The notes under the pieces were generated by a model. The model was given only the letters and a program-made list of their open reading frames with translations, made no database searches and was not told the origin of the DNA. This document shows positions 1 to 11,772 of a stretch of 64,000 bases of DNA, piece by piece (position 1 is the stretch's first letter; each line of letters begins with the position of its first letter). Origin of the DNA: Neospora caninum Liverpool (taxonomy: Eukaryota; Apicomplexa; Conoidasida; Eucoccidiorida; Sarcocystidae); NCBI RefSeq assembly GCF_000208865.1, contig NC_018391.1, forward strand, positions 2,108,001-2,172,000, in the 5' to 3' direction. A program made the translations under genes and the position numbers.

Positions 1-326
1 GAGAAGAGAGGGAGAATGCGAAATGAGACAGATGCGAGGAAGCGGAAGACTGGATTGTCGCGAGAACGAGAGACGGCAGAGGATTGTGCAGAATAGGGAC
101 TGGAAGGGGTGAACACGAAACCCGGGAGACGCGCCGGAGACGGTAGAGGACACAGACGGGGGAGGGTCTACGAGATGGAGACGAGGGAATCTGTTTTCGC
201 CTGCACGTTCAGCGCATCTTCCGTTCGCTCTGGCGCCTCATCTGCGTCTCGTCGTGGGCTACTGAAAGTCGCGTTTTCCATGTTCATTGCTTCTTCGCCT
301 TTTCGCTCCTCGCCCCCTGTCGTCAG
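1..326. other. intron sequence at window edge
   Basis: No coding exon is visible here. The stretch ends in a pyrimidine-rich tract and a CAG acceptor at 324-326, directly before the first visible helicase exon, so it is read as the intron preceding that exon. The helicase RecA1 exons must lie upstream of the window. Confidence 0.7.
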
Positions 327-2325
327 GACTGTTTGATGGCGCTGTCGCCTGCGGATCGTGAGCTGCCGCAAATTCGCTTCGTCTGCAGTCTCGTCCAGCG
401 AGGCGTCGGCATCCATCACGGCGGCCTCCTGCCGATCATCAAGGAAATGGTAACTCTTCTCTACGTTTTGCCTCTTCCACCTTGTTCGCCTCATCTCCTT
501 TTCGGCATCACGCTATTGCGTCTGTCCTGTTGTTTCATCGCCATCTTGATCTCTAGGATTTTGGTCTCAGCTCTCTGACAGCTGCTGCTCGACGTGACTC
601 TCGTGGAGGTGAATGATGGCCGTTCGCCTCCTGTGCCTCAGCGACGACATGCACCCAGGCGGTCGTTTTACCACTGGTTGAGATGCCTCATTTCCCTCTT
701 CGTCAGCAAAAAATACTCGTCAGCGTTTCGCGTCGCTCTCTCTTCGAGGCGCATTCTTTTCTGCGTTTTCTCGCGTTTTCGCCCAGGTGGAGATTCTCTT
801 TCAGCGCGGGCTCGTGCGCGTGCTGTTCGCAACCGAGACGCTGGCGATCGGCCTTAACATGCCTGCTCGGTCGGTCGTTTTCTCGGCTTTGAAGAAACAC
901 GACGGCCAGAGATCGCGCATGCTTCTCGCTTCCGAATACACCCAGGTAGAACAGAGGAAGCAAGAGAACGTGACTCCTTTTGACACCGAATCGTGCGAGT
1001 ATGACGTCCGCTACAGCCACATTGCGTGCTCCTACCAGCAGCCACAGTTCAGCTAACAACGACAGTGGCGGGGGAAAAAGAAGGCTTCATTGTGCGGAGT
1101 GCGGAGTACTAAGCGAAGCGAGAGGCGACTCAGAAACCCGTCGAGGACGCACGGTTCTCTTTGTGTGCCTGTCCCTTTTTTTCTCCTTTCTGTTTCCGTA
1201 CTTTTTCGTTTCCTTGTTGACTCGGGGGTCGCGCTGCGTTTTTCTGTCTCCTTTTCAGATGGCCGGTCGAGCAGGTCGGCGCGGCATTGACACATTCGGC
1301 CACGTCTACATCTTCTGTTCAGACGACATACCCGACCCAAAGGTAGGCTTTTCCTTCTCGAGAATCCCCATTTTTCTTCCTCGACACTCCCCGTTTCTCT
1401 TCCTCGAGGATCCGCGTTTTTATCTCAGAGCCTCCCCCGCTGCTGACGTGCTGCCATCTCTGATGTGTCTCCCCTCCGGTAAACCTCTTCTTTATGTGGC
1501 TGCGATAAATATGAGATTGGTGAACGTATCCATTCTGGTCAATACAGCCATGAATGCAACTGCATATACATATCTATATAGATATTTATGTTTACGTGTA
1601 CATATGAATACATCAAAATGCGTGTCTATTGATACTTTTATAGATTTGACTGTTGGCGTGTATGTGTGGGTCGGATGCACGTGCGTATGTGCGAATCACG
1701 GAACAAGGCAATTTAGAGATAGGCCAAGAACGCTGACTGTCAAGTCTCTCGGTTAAATAAGCTGTGTCGACGTGTATCCTCGATACAGCTGTGCTGCGAG
1801 ACGGATAGGCAGATACGCGAATACGGGGCTCGGAGACTCTTAGAAGATGCGCAAATGTATAGCTGTTTCGCGTCGTAGTTGCCTCGTAACCTGTGCATCC
1901 ATCTTTATATCCACGCCTCTATATGTATACATAATATATATATATATAAATGTATATACGTCTATATACGTCGATTCCAGTACGCACTGAAAAAGGTATG
2001 TGTGTTGTATCTTTTCGCGAATGCCGCAGGAGCTGACGGGGATGATGGTGGAAAAGGCGAATCCGTTACTCAGCCGCTTTCGGCTGACGTACCAGACACT
2101 GCTCCTCCTGGCTGCTCGAAGCCACTCGATGTCGATGACGTCTTTTCTCTCGCAATCCTTCAAAGAGGCCTCTCGCACGTCCCTCCTCCCCGTCTTCAAG
2201 AGAGATCTGCGAAGAAAACAGAAAGTGCGAAACCCCAAACCAGCAACGCGAAAAAAACGAAAAAAACCAAGTAGACATTCCCGCGGTCTCTTCATTTGGT
2301 ATCGGTGGCTATCCCTGGAGAGCCC

Positions 2326-2360
<35 letters not shown>

Positions 2361-2427
2361 CTGTATACCACATTTTTATGTATCCGCCATGTATATATGT
2401 ATCTCTCATGCATATTGATTTGTATCG

Positions 2428-2474
<47 letters not shown>

Positions 2475-4301
2475 GTCGGTGTAGGATGTAGAATCAGCAC
2501 CTCCGGGGCAGCGTGTGAATGGTGCACACAACGCATGCTTAAAATGGAGCATTTAAGAGTCGTTTCTCGTAAAGAGTGATACGCTTTGCTCGTGTTGAAT
2601 GCCCCGGCGTTTTCAGGCGCTCCGCGAACTACCAGAGGTTCGCTGTGTTTCTGGGGAACCTGAGATCGAAGAGCTAGCAGACTGGGAGGATCGAAATCGT
2701 GGCATTGCCGAGGAAATGCACATGTAAGAGTCAACCTTTCCACAGGGTGCGCTCACAGACGTTTTTGACCATTCCCCTTTTTTTGAAGCTAGACGTATGT
2801 ATGCGCATGCAAAATGGCACATGCTATGCATGTACAGCTGTCTCCATTGGGAGACATAGGCATTTGCCCGTAGATTTGTATATAGGTATAGATGTGCTTA
2901 CAGAGTTACGTATATATAGCTACAGAGAGGCCTGTTTGAATATAGTTGTATATATATATATATATATATGTATAAAAGTGTGTAAGGGCGTGCACATAAG
3001 TGTGTGTAGGCGTATTTAAGCTTAAGGGCTTTCATGTGTATGCACAGATACCTGCATGTGCGCTGCGACTGAGGCAGGTGCGCGTACGCGTGGATTTCTG
3101 TGTCCACATGCAATCTTATGTACGCATGCTTTTTCATCGAGGCGGATATATACATGTGTATATGTATGTATATATGGACTGAGGTGACGAGCAGAGAGGG
3201 GATGTAGGAGCGGGTGTGTGTTTGGTGTTTCTCGATGCTCAGGAAAGTGTGGCAACACAAGGCAGCAGCGGCTTCCGTGTTCTCTTTCGGCCGTGTTTGT
3301 TTCGTCCACTCCCTCTGGTCGGGCTTGAAAACGTCCTGTCCGGCTATCTTTCTGAACGTTGATTTTCGCCCACTGGTCCCCAGCAGTGAGCAGAAAGAGA
3401 AGCGAAAGAGCAATGTAGAAAGCGAAACGCAAGGAGGACGAAGAGAGGCCGCTGTCGAAGAAAGCGAGACAAGAGAAGAGGGATAAAAAGCAAGAAACGA
3501 AACGACCCGAGGCGGAAGGGCGCAGATACAGACGACGCGGCAAAGACGGCGGAGCATTTCGATTGACTGTAACGATCTGCATGTACCTATATATATATAT
3601 ATATATATGTACATATGAATATTGTACCTATATATATGTGCACATATGAATATTGTACCTATATATATTTGCACATATGAATATTGTACCTATATATATG
3701 TGCACATATGAATATTGTACCTATATATATTTGCACATATGAATATTGTACCTATATATATGTGCACATATGAATATTGTACCTATATATATATATATAT
3801 ATATATATTTATAAATATATATGTATATGTATATCTTTCTACATGGAGAGGTCTCGATTTGTTTTGAGTCGCCAGTAACGCCGAATCTCCGAATGTGTTT
3901 CTCGCTCTTTTTTTGGCTCGCGCTCTTTTTGTGCTTTTCGGCGTCACTGATCTTTTGTTTTCGCGTTTTGTCTTTTCCCGCCTTGGTAGGTCCGCCGACC
4001 TTCCGCATGCTGGTGTTGCTCCCCCCGTGGGTCAATGCGGCGAGTTTGGAGGAGGCGAGTCGGGGCCTGGGAAGGCGCGGCGACAGCGGTAGGGCAGGCT
4101 TCTTCTTTTTTGCCAATCACCGGCTCAGACGCAACTCCGTCTGTTTCTCGCTCTCTCCCCAGAACTATGCCCATATATATATGTATATGTATATGCATAT
4201 ATATATATATATATGTATGTATATGTATATGTATATATATGTGTATGTAGATGTATATATATGTATATGTATATATATGTATATGTATATATATGTATGT
4301 A

Positions 4302-4332
<31 letters not shown>

Positions 4333-5662
4333 TCTGTCTGCTTTTCAGGCCCTTCGGCAGGAGACAGTTCTTCGGGTGCGCCTGTGATTCTTGCGTCCGG
4401 TGTTTTGGCTTCTTCTTCTGCGGCTGTCGCTCTCGCGCCTGCGGAAAACGAAGTTTTCCCGGCTCTTCTCGAATGGGTGGCTGTGCGCAACGTGTCCCTC
4501 CTACAAGTGGAGATGATTTGCGAGGAAGTTGTCAAGTGCCCCGTCGGCGTCTCCAAAAACGTGACAAATTTAACTTTCGGCCCGGAAGACTCTCAGCTCC
4601 TCGGGATGCTCGCGCAAGTCAGCCTCCTCAAGCGAAAAAACTCGTCCAACAATATCTCTCTCTTTATCTGTTTCTCTCTCCCTAAATGGATACCCACTAG
4701 CAATCGGTTCCTCTCTGTCTCCATCTTTCGAGATTTTTCCCTCCCTGTGCCTATATTTACGTATATATCTGAATTCATCTCTGTCTATTTCCCTCTTTCG
4801 GATATTAGTTGTAACTTTTTACTTTTGCGTATCCAAGCCGATACATATATATATATATATATATACATATCTATATATATATATATATATGTATATGTAT
4901 ATATATGTATATATATCTGCAGGTGCAACACTTGTGCAATCGTAGTGCTACATGTGCACATGAAAACAGATACGGGGGGGGGGGGGGGCTGCTTGTACGT
5001 GGAATCGCGCGGCGAATTGCATTTCCTTCAGTCTTGCGCCGCAGCGTTTCTTCTGACAGCTGATTTAGAACCGCATGTTTTGGCTCGGCCGGTCTTCAAT
5101 CTTTGCCGTCGATTAAACCTCTCCCTGCGGCGCGCCGTCTGTGTGGGCCGCGTGTGCCGCCTGTGTCTCTTCTGGTTCTTGCCCGCGTCTTGTTCTCTCT
5201 CGGTGTCTCTTGCGCTTCTGTTTGAGCTCTTTCGTCTTCTCTCTGCCAGGTCTGTTTCAGCCTCTACATCTTCTCCAGTCATGTTTGTCCAAACCCTTCG
5301 CTTTCTCAGGATCTCGAGAGACTTGCAAGTGGTCAGAAGAGCGGAGAATGCGCGCAAGGGGCCGCAGGAAATGCGCCCGGAACTGCGTTGACGCCGCTGT
5401 CCTTCTCAAAGCCTCTCAAGCAGCTCGAGGTTGGATTCGTCTCCACGCTGCTTCTCCAAAAAGACCTATTCTCGAAAATTCGACAAAATAAATGCTTCGC
5501 GTGTCCCCTCAGAGAAACGCACATGCAACTCACCTCCCGCAAGAGAGAGGTACGAACGGAGAAACACAAACCTGGATATCGAGACACAGGCAAACGAGGC
5601 TCACCTCCCTATGTATATATAAATATACATGCAAATCTATGCACGCACACATATTTAGGTAC

Positions 5663-5693
<31 letters not shown>

Positions 5694-6670
5694 CATTGAG
5701 ATAGGCAGAAAGATTGAGACATATAAATGAAGATATATATATGTATATGTATATATGTATATATCTGTAGGTGTCAGACGGCTGGGCCCTTTTGTATATA
5801 TAAATGGGGATGGTAGCCTGTGAATCTACGTATATAGAGGCGTCGTTGCATTTAATGCGTTTACGCGTTTGGTTCGCCGTTTCTTTCCACCTCTCGATCC
5901 ACACACACACACACCGTTTCTGTAACGCTTCGTGGTATTTTGTGTCTGCGAGTTTTTCGCGTGGACATCTCACCCAGTCACGCTTTGTCTGTGCCAGCAA
6001 GAAGAGGATGAGCAGACCGTTTTGTTGCTGGAATGCGTCCTCGTGATGTTTCTCCTTTCGCGTTTTTGTGGCACAGCTGATGGACGAGATCGCAGAGATT
6101 TCCAGTCAGTTGCACGAGGAATCCCTCGACCTCTATCCGGAGATGCAAGCTCGACTCACGGTTCTCAAGAAGCTGAAACTCATCGACGAGGACTCCGGAA
6201 CTCTCACCGTCAAAGTAAACATCATAGCCTCCTTGCCAGTGCCCCGCTTTACAATCATCCAATTACATGGGTGCCTGCACACGCATATATAAATGTATAC
6301 TTGTACTGTTGACTGTCTCTCGGTCTCATTGTGAATGTACGTATATGCTTATATCTGCATCTGTGCACGTTGCCACCGACAGCTGTATATACCCCATTGA
6401 CGCTCGTTCATGTGCATACCTCAACGTATATGTACATGACCACGTGTAAATCTGCAGATGCATACGCAAATCCTTATATGATTTTCCTACAGCGATACAC
6501 ATACACAAACGTGCATGCATATACACATATATCTACATATGGGGTAATGTGGAATACTACCTGCTGAACGTCTGCTACAAGGCATACGCGATCTTGCTCG
6601 TCCCCACACCATCTTGTTATATATATATATATATATACTGCATATTTCCATGTATTTGCATATGCACACT

Positions 6671-6714
<44 letters not shown>

Positions 6715-8438
6715 GCGATTGCTAGTTTTGTCGGTACGTGCTCTTCCCATTCTGTTCTGCTTTTAGTACACAGCCAGATTTGACTTTTCTGTGTGTGTCC
6801 GTGTTTGTTTTCTCGTCTGCCTCGTCAGGGTCGTGTCGCATGCCAGGTGATGTCGGGCGACGAGCTCACACTGACGGAGTTTATCTTCCAAGGTGGTTTG
6901 GAGGTACGGAGAATCGGTTGGATGAATGATTTAAGGCTTCTCGTTTAATATACCTAAAATTTTGAATTTGGTGTTGAGGCAGAGAGAGAGAGAGGCAGTG
7001 CGAACGCAAACACGCAGAGATTGAGAAGACAAAGGCAAACGATTCACGCAGGACAACGTGAGGCGTCTCAGAGGGCCGAGCGCTGTCGCGCTTCCTCGTG
7101 AAAAGGCGGGGCGTAGACACGGCATGTGAAATGCTGGAACCCCCGGCAGCCATCCGCCAGAGTGCACACACAAGACAAATGCGACACACTAAGCGTGTAC
7201 GCGTATGTGCATCCATCTACGTATGCAACTATATCCAAATGTTTATTACCAAACAGCTTTATCTATATGTTGTTACAGGTCTCCATATCTATCTGTATGT
7301 GGCAACCTCTGCATCTCTAGGTATATAAATGTGTATCTATCTGGCAGATACGGAGGTGTATAAATATCTGCGCGAAGACATGCATGCGGAGCGTGTGGGT
7401 TGAGTGCCGTAGATGTCGAGGCGGTCGGAGATGTGTGTATGTGTGCGTCGAAGAAACGCGATGTGCGGATGTCGGCAGCCGCTGTGTCGGCACGCCTGGT
7501 GCTGCTCCGTGGCGTTGGAAAAGCGGGAAAAGTAGAGGAAACGGTTTTCCCAAAGGCGCCGGAGAGTCTGTTCCCTTTTCGCGCTGGTTTCAGAATCTCG
7601 AACCGGAAGAAATTGCGGCTGTTCTCTCTGCATTTGTTGCACCGGATGGACCCGTCGAGCAAGTCCCTGCGCCAACGGCCGGCATTCAGCGAGCGCGAGA
7701 TCAGGTGAGATTCCACGTGTCACCTTTTCAGCTTTCTTCTCGCCGCTCAACTTTGCCACAGTGCGTCTTCCCTTCTTCGAAAAGATTCCTCACTTCCCCC
7801 CACATCTATCTATCTACCTATCTAGATTATATATTTGATATCTGTAGATTGGTTAATGGACAGGTTTAGATGCTGGATCAAGTAAAGATAGGTGAAGAGC
7901 TTCACAGGGATCTTGAATCGGTAGATGGAGAGAAGCGGAGTTACACATAGAGAGGAGCAGTCAGAGGTTGATGCGTAGGCAGGTGGATGCGCCTATTTGC
8001 AGAGAAGAGAGAGAAATAGAAGCAGATGATAAGCGGATGCAGATTTAGACAAAAGAGGTGGACAGAGAGATCGGTATGCGCGTGTTTGTTCCTTCGGATG
8101 CTCAAGCTGAATTATATTTCCAGATCCGGGCTTCTTGACCCACGTACACGGATCGATGAAAAGTTTGTGGATTTGCATGCAAACGCATGCGTGTGCCTCC
8201 TTGCGGTTTCAGGCAGAAGAGATTCACGTCGCGATTTTGAAGCTTCAGGCAAACTCGGGTGTTCGCGTAAATGCCGAAGATTGGTGGAAGCTCTGCAACT
8301 TCTCCCTCTCTTTGGTCAGCTAAGCACGGATGTCTCCACAAAGAAACGCATGCTTCATCGTGTCTGCATGCAAATCGCGGAGCTGCGTACACATATAGAA
8401 ATCCATATACATATATATATATATATATTTACAAGTGA

Positions 8439-8470
<32 letters not shown>

Positions 8471-8728
8471 TTATGTGGGAAAACGGGTGTCGTTGCACGG
8501 CTGTACGTAACATATCGTTCTCTTATGTAAATATATATATATATATAGATATATATATATATATATATATGCATTTATTTGTGTATACATATGCGTGTTT
8601 TGATATGATACAGACGAGAATAGATGTATCTATATTTTTACATATATGTATATATATATATATATAATTCTGTGTATGCGTTTGTTTATGTATGTACCTT
8701 TGATTTTGTCTATGTCTGTGTACATATT

Positions 8729-8766
<38 letters not shown>

Positions 8767-9695
8767 AAAATATTGTGTGTGCGTATGTTTTGCAGGTGGC
8801 TTATGATTGGGCGAATGGTGTCAGTTTTGGCGACATCATGCAGAAGACAAACGCGCAAGTAGGGAGTCTTTGTGCTTGCGCCCTCTCGCGTTGCGACTCT
8901 TTCAACATCAAAATTCCATTGTCTCCTCTCAGAGGAATATGTTTTAAGGCTTTGCTTCTTGCTGACAGACTTCATATATTTAAACACATACATACAACAG
9001 TACATATATACATATATCTACATATACGAACATATATATACATACATATATATATATATATATACAAACATAAAATATACATGTATACGTCTGGTGGGCA
9101 AATGCTTGCGACACTGCATGGTGCATGCATATTGGGGTTTTTGGCGGTTCTCGTGCGCTTTCAGGAAGGTTCGATCGTTCGCGCAATTCTCCGCCTCGAC
9201 GAGCTGTTGAGGAAGGTGAGAGCTTCTCGCATGAGGTCGAATCGGTTTGTCTCGAGAATTTGTCCCTGTTCCGCGGCGCGCCCGTCTTCCAGGTGTTGAG
9301 TATCAAGTGTACATGCATGCAGTTTTTGAAACTGAAACAATGCTAAGCTGGCGCGTGCAAAATCTCCCACAAATACAGATTGGGTGTCAGTTCTCAGTGC
9401 TCTCTGTTTTCAATGTAACTTCGAGTGAATGCATAGACCTACGAACGTTCATATATATATATATATATATATCCTTTCTCATGCATATAGCTATATATCC
9501 TTATCTACTTTTATGTGCATTAGTATATATGAGGTTGTCTGTCTTTGTTACCCTGTCTGTTGTGTGTTTCTTTTCTTTCAGATTCGACAAGCAGCCGTTT
9601 TGATTGGGGATCCTGATCTCGGCGCCAAGTTACAGCTGACTTCCGATCGCATTCGCCGAGACATCGTTTTCGCCATGTCTCTTTACCTTCAGTAG
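327..9695 (+). CDS. SKI2: SKI2-like DExH-box RNA helicase, C-terminal 710 residues (5' partial)
   Basis: This is the C-terminal part of a Ski2/Mtr4-family 3'-5' RNA helicase, the exosome cofactor that threads RNA for decay. Exons: 327-449, 787-945, 1259-1342, 2030-2224, 2617-2723, 3243-3385, 3990-4088, 4349-4617, 5250-5549, 6077-6214, 6829-6903, 7594-7704, 8213-8314, 8796-8858, 9165-9215 and 9582-9695 (2133 nt). All phases match. Seen: the RecA2 segment [11 protein letters not shown], motif V ([15 protein letters not shown]) and motif VI ([12 protein letters not shown], split by an intron). A DSHCT-type end follows, with [37 protein letters not shown] and [13 protein letters not shown]. The order and spacing fit cytoplasmic SKI2 (SKIV2L) better than MTR4, because the insert is short and the final block contains DPDLGAK. 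The least certain boundary is the donor at 2225 (GTGCGA). The Walker motifs are outside the window. Confidence 0.9.
2329..2356. repeat. (AT)n microsatellite in helicase intron
   Basis: This is an uninterrupted AT dinucleotide run in the intron between the exons ending at 2224 and starting at 2617. Confidence 0.95.
2428..2474. repeat. (AT)n microsatellite in helicase intron
   Basis: This is a second AT run in the same intron, interrupted once by TGTA. Confidence 0.95.
3624..3785. repeat. 31-bp AT-rich minisatellite, alternating variants
   Basis: The GTACC start of the unit recurs exactly every 31 bp, at 3624, 3655, 3686, 3717, 3748 and 3779. Successive copies alternate strictly between a form with ATGTGCAC and a form with ATTTGCAC, so the true period is 62 bp. 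Five complete copies are present and the sixth runs into an (AT)n tract. The array lies wholly inside the helicase intron 3386-3989. Confidence 0.95.
4172..4332. repeat. (TATATG/TA)n microsatellite in helicase intron
   Basis: About 160 bp of mixed TA and TATATG units fills most of the intron between the exons ending at 4088 and starting at 4349. It stops about 10 bp before the pyrimidine tract of the acceptor. Confidence 0.95.
6671..6711. repeat. (TA)n microsatellite in helicase intron
   Basis: This is a TA run in the intron between the exons ending at 6214 and starting at 6829. Confidence 0.95.
8731..8763. repeat. (TA)n microsatellite near helicase exon 14
   Basis: This TA run lies about 30 bp upstream of the acceptor of the 8796-8858 exon. 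Several shorter TA tracts (8402-8660) precede it in the same intron. Confidence 0.9.
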
Positions 9696-11772
9696 TTCTG
9701 TTGACGTTCTTCCCCTTTTCTTCCTTTTCCTGTCGATCAACATCTTTCCAAATTCCTCTCTTCTGCCTGTCTCTGTCCTCGCGTGCTTCCTCCTTTCTGT
9801 TTTTTCTTTCCTTGGGTGTCGCGACAAAAGGATGCCCCCGATGATCGTCGCAGTTCTCTCTTTCGTGAACGGTTTCGCACAGAGATTACTTGGAGTCTCG
9901 CGAGACCTGGAAAACGGGAACACGATCCGGCGTGGCTGCAACAGATTGGCGTCTTACGCAAAGAGATTTTTCGAAAAAAAAACGTGCGCCTCGTCACAAG
10001 CCGATCTTTAAACTTCCGAGGCCCATGGCGCCGCGGCCAGCCGGCAACGCAGAAAAGGAACAGAGTTCTTGGAAACCACGAAAAAGATTACAGATTTGGT
10101 ACACGTTCATATATTTAGTTATATGTGTATGCTTATACAAGAGTGTATTTATGTGTAGATGTGTAGGCAGGTATGTGCGTAGCCTGTGAGGCACGTTTCG
10201 CTTCGCATTTCTCACTAGAGAAGCGGTTCCCGGCAGAGAGAAAAAGCGAGAACAGAGAGTGAGGCGGCGCTACACGGCGGGTGACGCGTCTTTCCGAGTC
10301 GTTGAAAAGGGAAAGCATTCAGAATCTCACTCTCATTTGAAATACTTTGCGTGTTTTCCCCTTCTGTCGACGTTTGTGAAAGTCTTGGAGACGCCTGCCC
10401 GTTTTGACTGAACCCGCAAAGCCTGTCCCTCCCGGCTACGACTCCGTTGCCTAATCCTCAACTTTGGTCTCTCAGCGTCTCTCTCCACCTGCTGTCTGTT
10501 TTATCGGTCGGTTGCAAGCTCATCTTTTCCGCCCTCGTCCCTTGCGTACCCGTCTGGTATGTTCCGTCACGATCAGTAGCCGTTTCTTTACCAGAATGAC
10601 GGAGTTTTTGTCGACAAACCGAGAGAGTTGGAAGCTCCAAATCGTGAAAAGAGAAAAGGGGCGACTCCCGTGATCGATAAGAAAACAGCGGACTGGCTTT
10701 CGCCGAGACTCACACCCTTTTGCGGCCACAGGCGTTGTTCACAAGTGCACCAAGAATAAGGCGAAAGAATGACACACAGAGAGTGACGAAAAAGAGCTTG
10801 TGTGTCTACGCGATGTCAGGAAGCCATCAGTTGATAGCATCGATAGCATGCGATAAACAACACGGATTCGCTGAAGCATCCGGGACCGGAGACAGCCGAG
10901 GAAAAGGCAGAGAGTCTCTCGCACGTTTCTATTCGATCAGAACACCCAGGAGTCTTTTTGCTCGCTCGTGCTCTCGAAGAGGACGGGCGCGCATGCGCGT
11001 CAGAGATCCGTTTTTGCACTGGGTCACAACTACGAAACCCTAACCAGGTGGTTTGAGGTGTCGGCGGCTAATAAGGTTTGACCGACTCGTCTCGCCTGGT
11101 GTTTGAATCGAGACGGAAACGCAAAAGCGACACAAGCAGAACTGTTTTTCTCGGCAGAAGTGTCCTGGCCTTCTCGCTTCGTCTTCCCTCTCTTGTTACG
11201 CAAAACGTTCCCCGTTCTGCATCGGTTGCCGCTCTCTCGTCCCTTCTCGATGGACGCAGACTGTCCCTGGGTGTCTCTCGACGAGAAACGCCCGGCAGCT
11301 TCGCATGCGCCCCCACAGGCCGTGCGCGGGGTTTCGGGCCTGGAAAAAAGACTGGATGTTCACAGAGAGGCCTGGACAACACACAGGTTCCCAAAGGAGG
11401 GAAACGCCAGTCTCCACGGCGCGTTCCTGGAAGCAAACGAAGCCGCAGAGGAACGGGAGACCCCGGTTTTCGTCTCGCTCCTTTTTCCGGCCACCTGAGC
11501 GGCGGCACTACAAAAGGTGATTCCCCGGCGCAGATACGCCGCTGTTTTGCCCACGAGTTGATTTTTGCTGCGAAGGCAACGTGTGCCGAAGTAAGACCCG
11601 GGACGAAATTCCGACCCAAGGAAATGGCGAAAGCCGTCGCTCCCCACCCCCCCCCCACGTCTTTCTTTCGAAGCTTCATCGCTGTTCACCCCTCCAGAAA
11701 GGCATACGATCCCGTTCCAGGAAAGACACTCTGCCGTGTCGGAAGAGAGATGAGAGGCTGTGGGTAGCCGGT
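9696..11772. other. convergent intergenic/3' UTR region
   Basis: This separates the stop of the helicase (+) from the stop of the large coiled-coil gene (-). It should hold both 3' untranslated regions. Open frames on both strands are short, overlap one another and resemble no family I recognise. I see no further gene. Confidence 0.6.

Noticed and set aside
11033..11048. AACCCTAACC resembling a telomere unit
   Set aside because: Only one and a half units, not repeated. A coincidence is more likely than an interstitial telomere.
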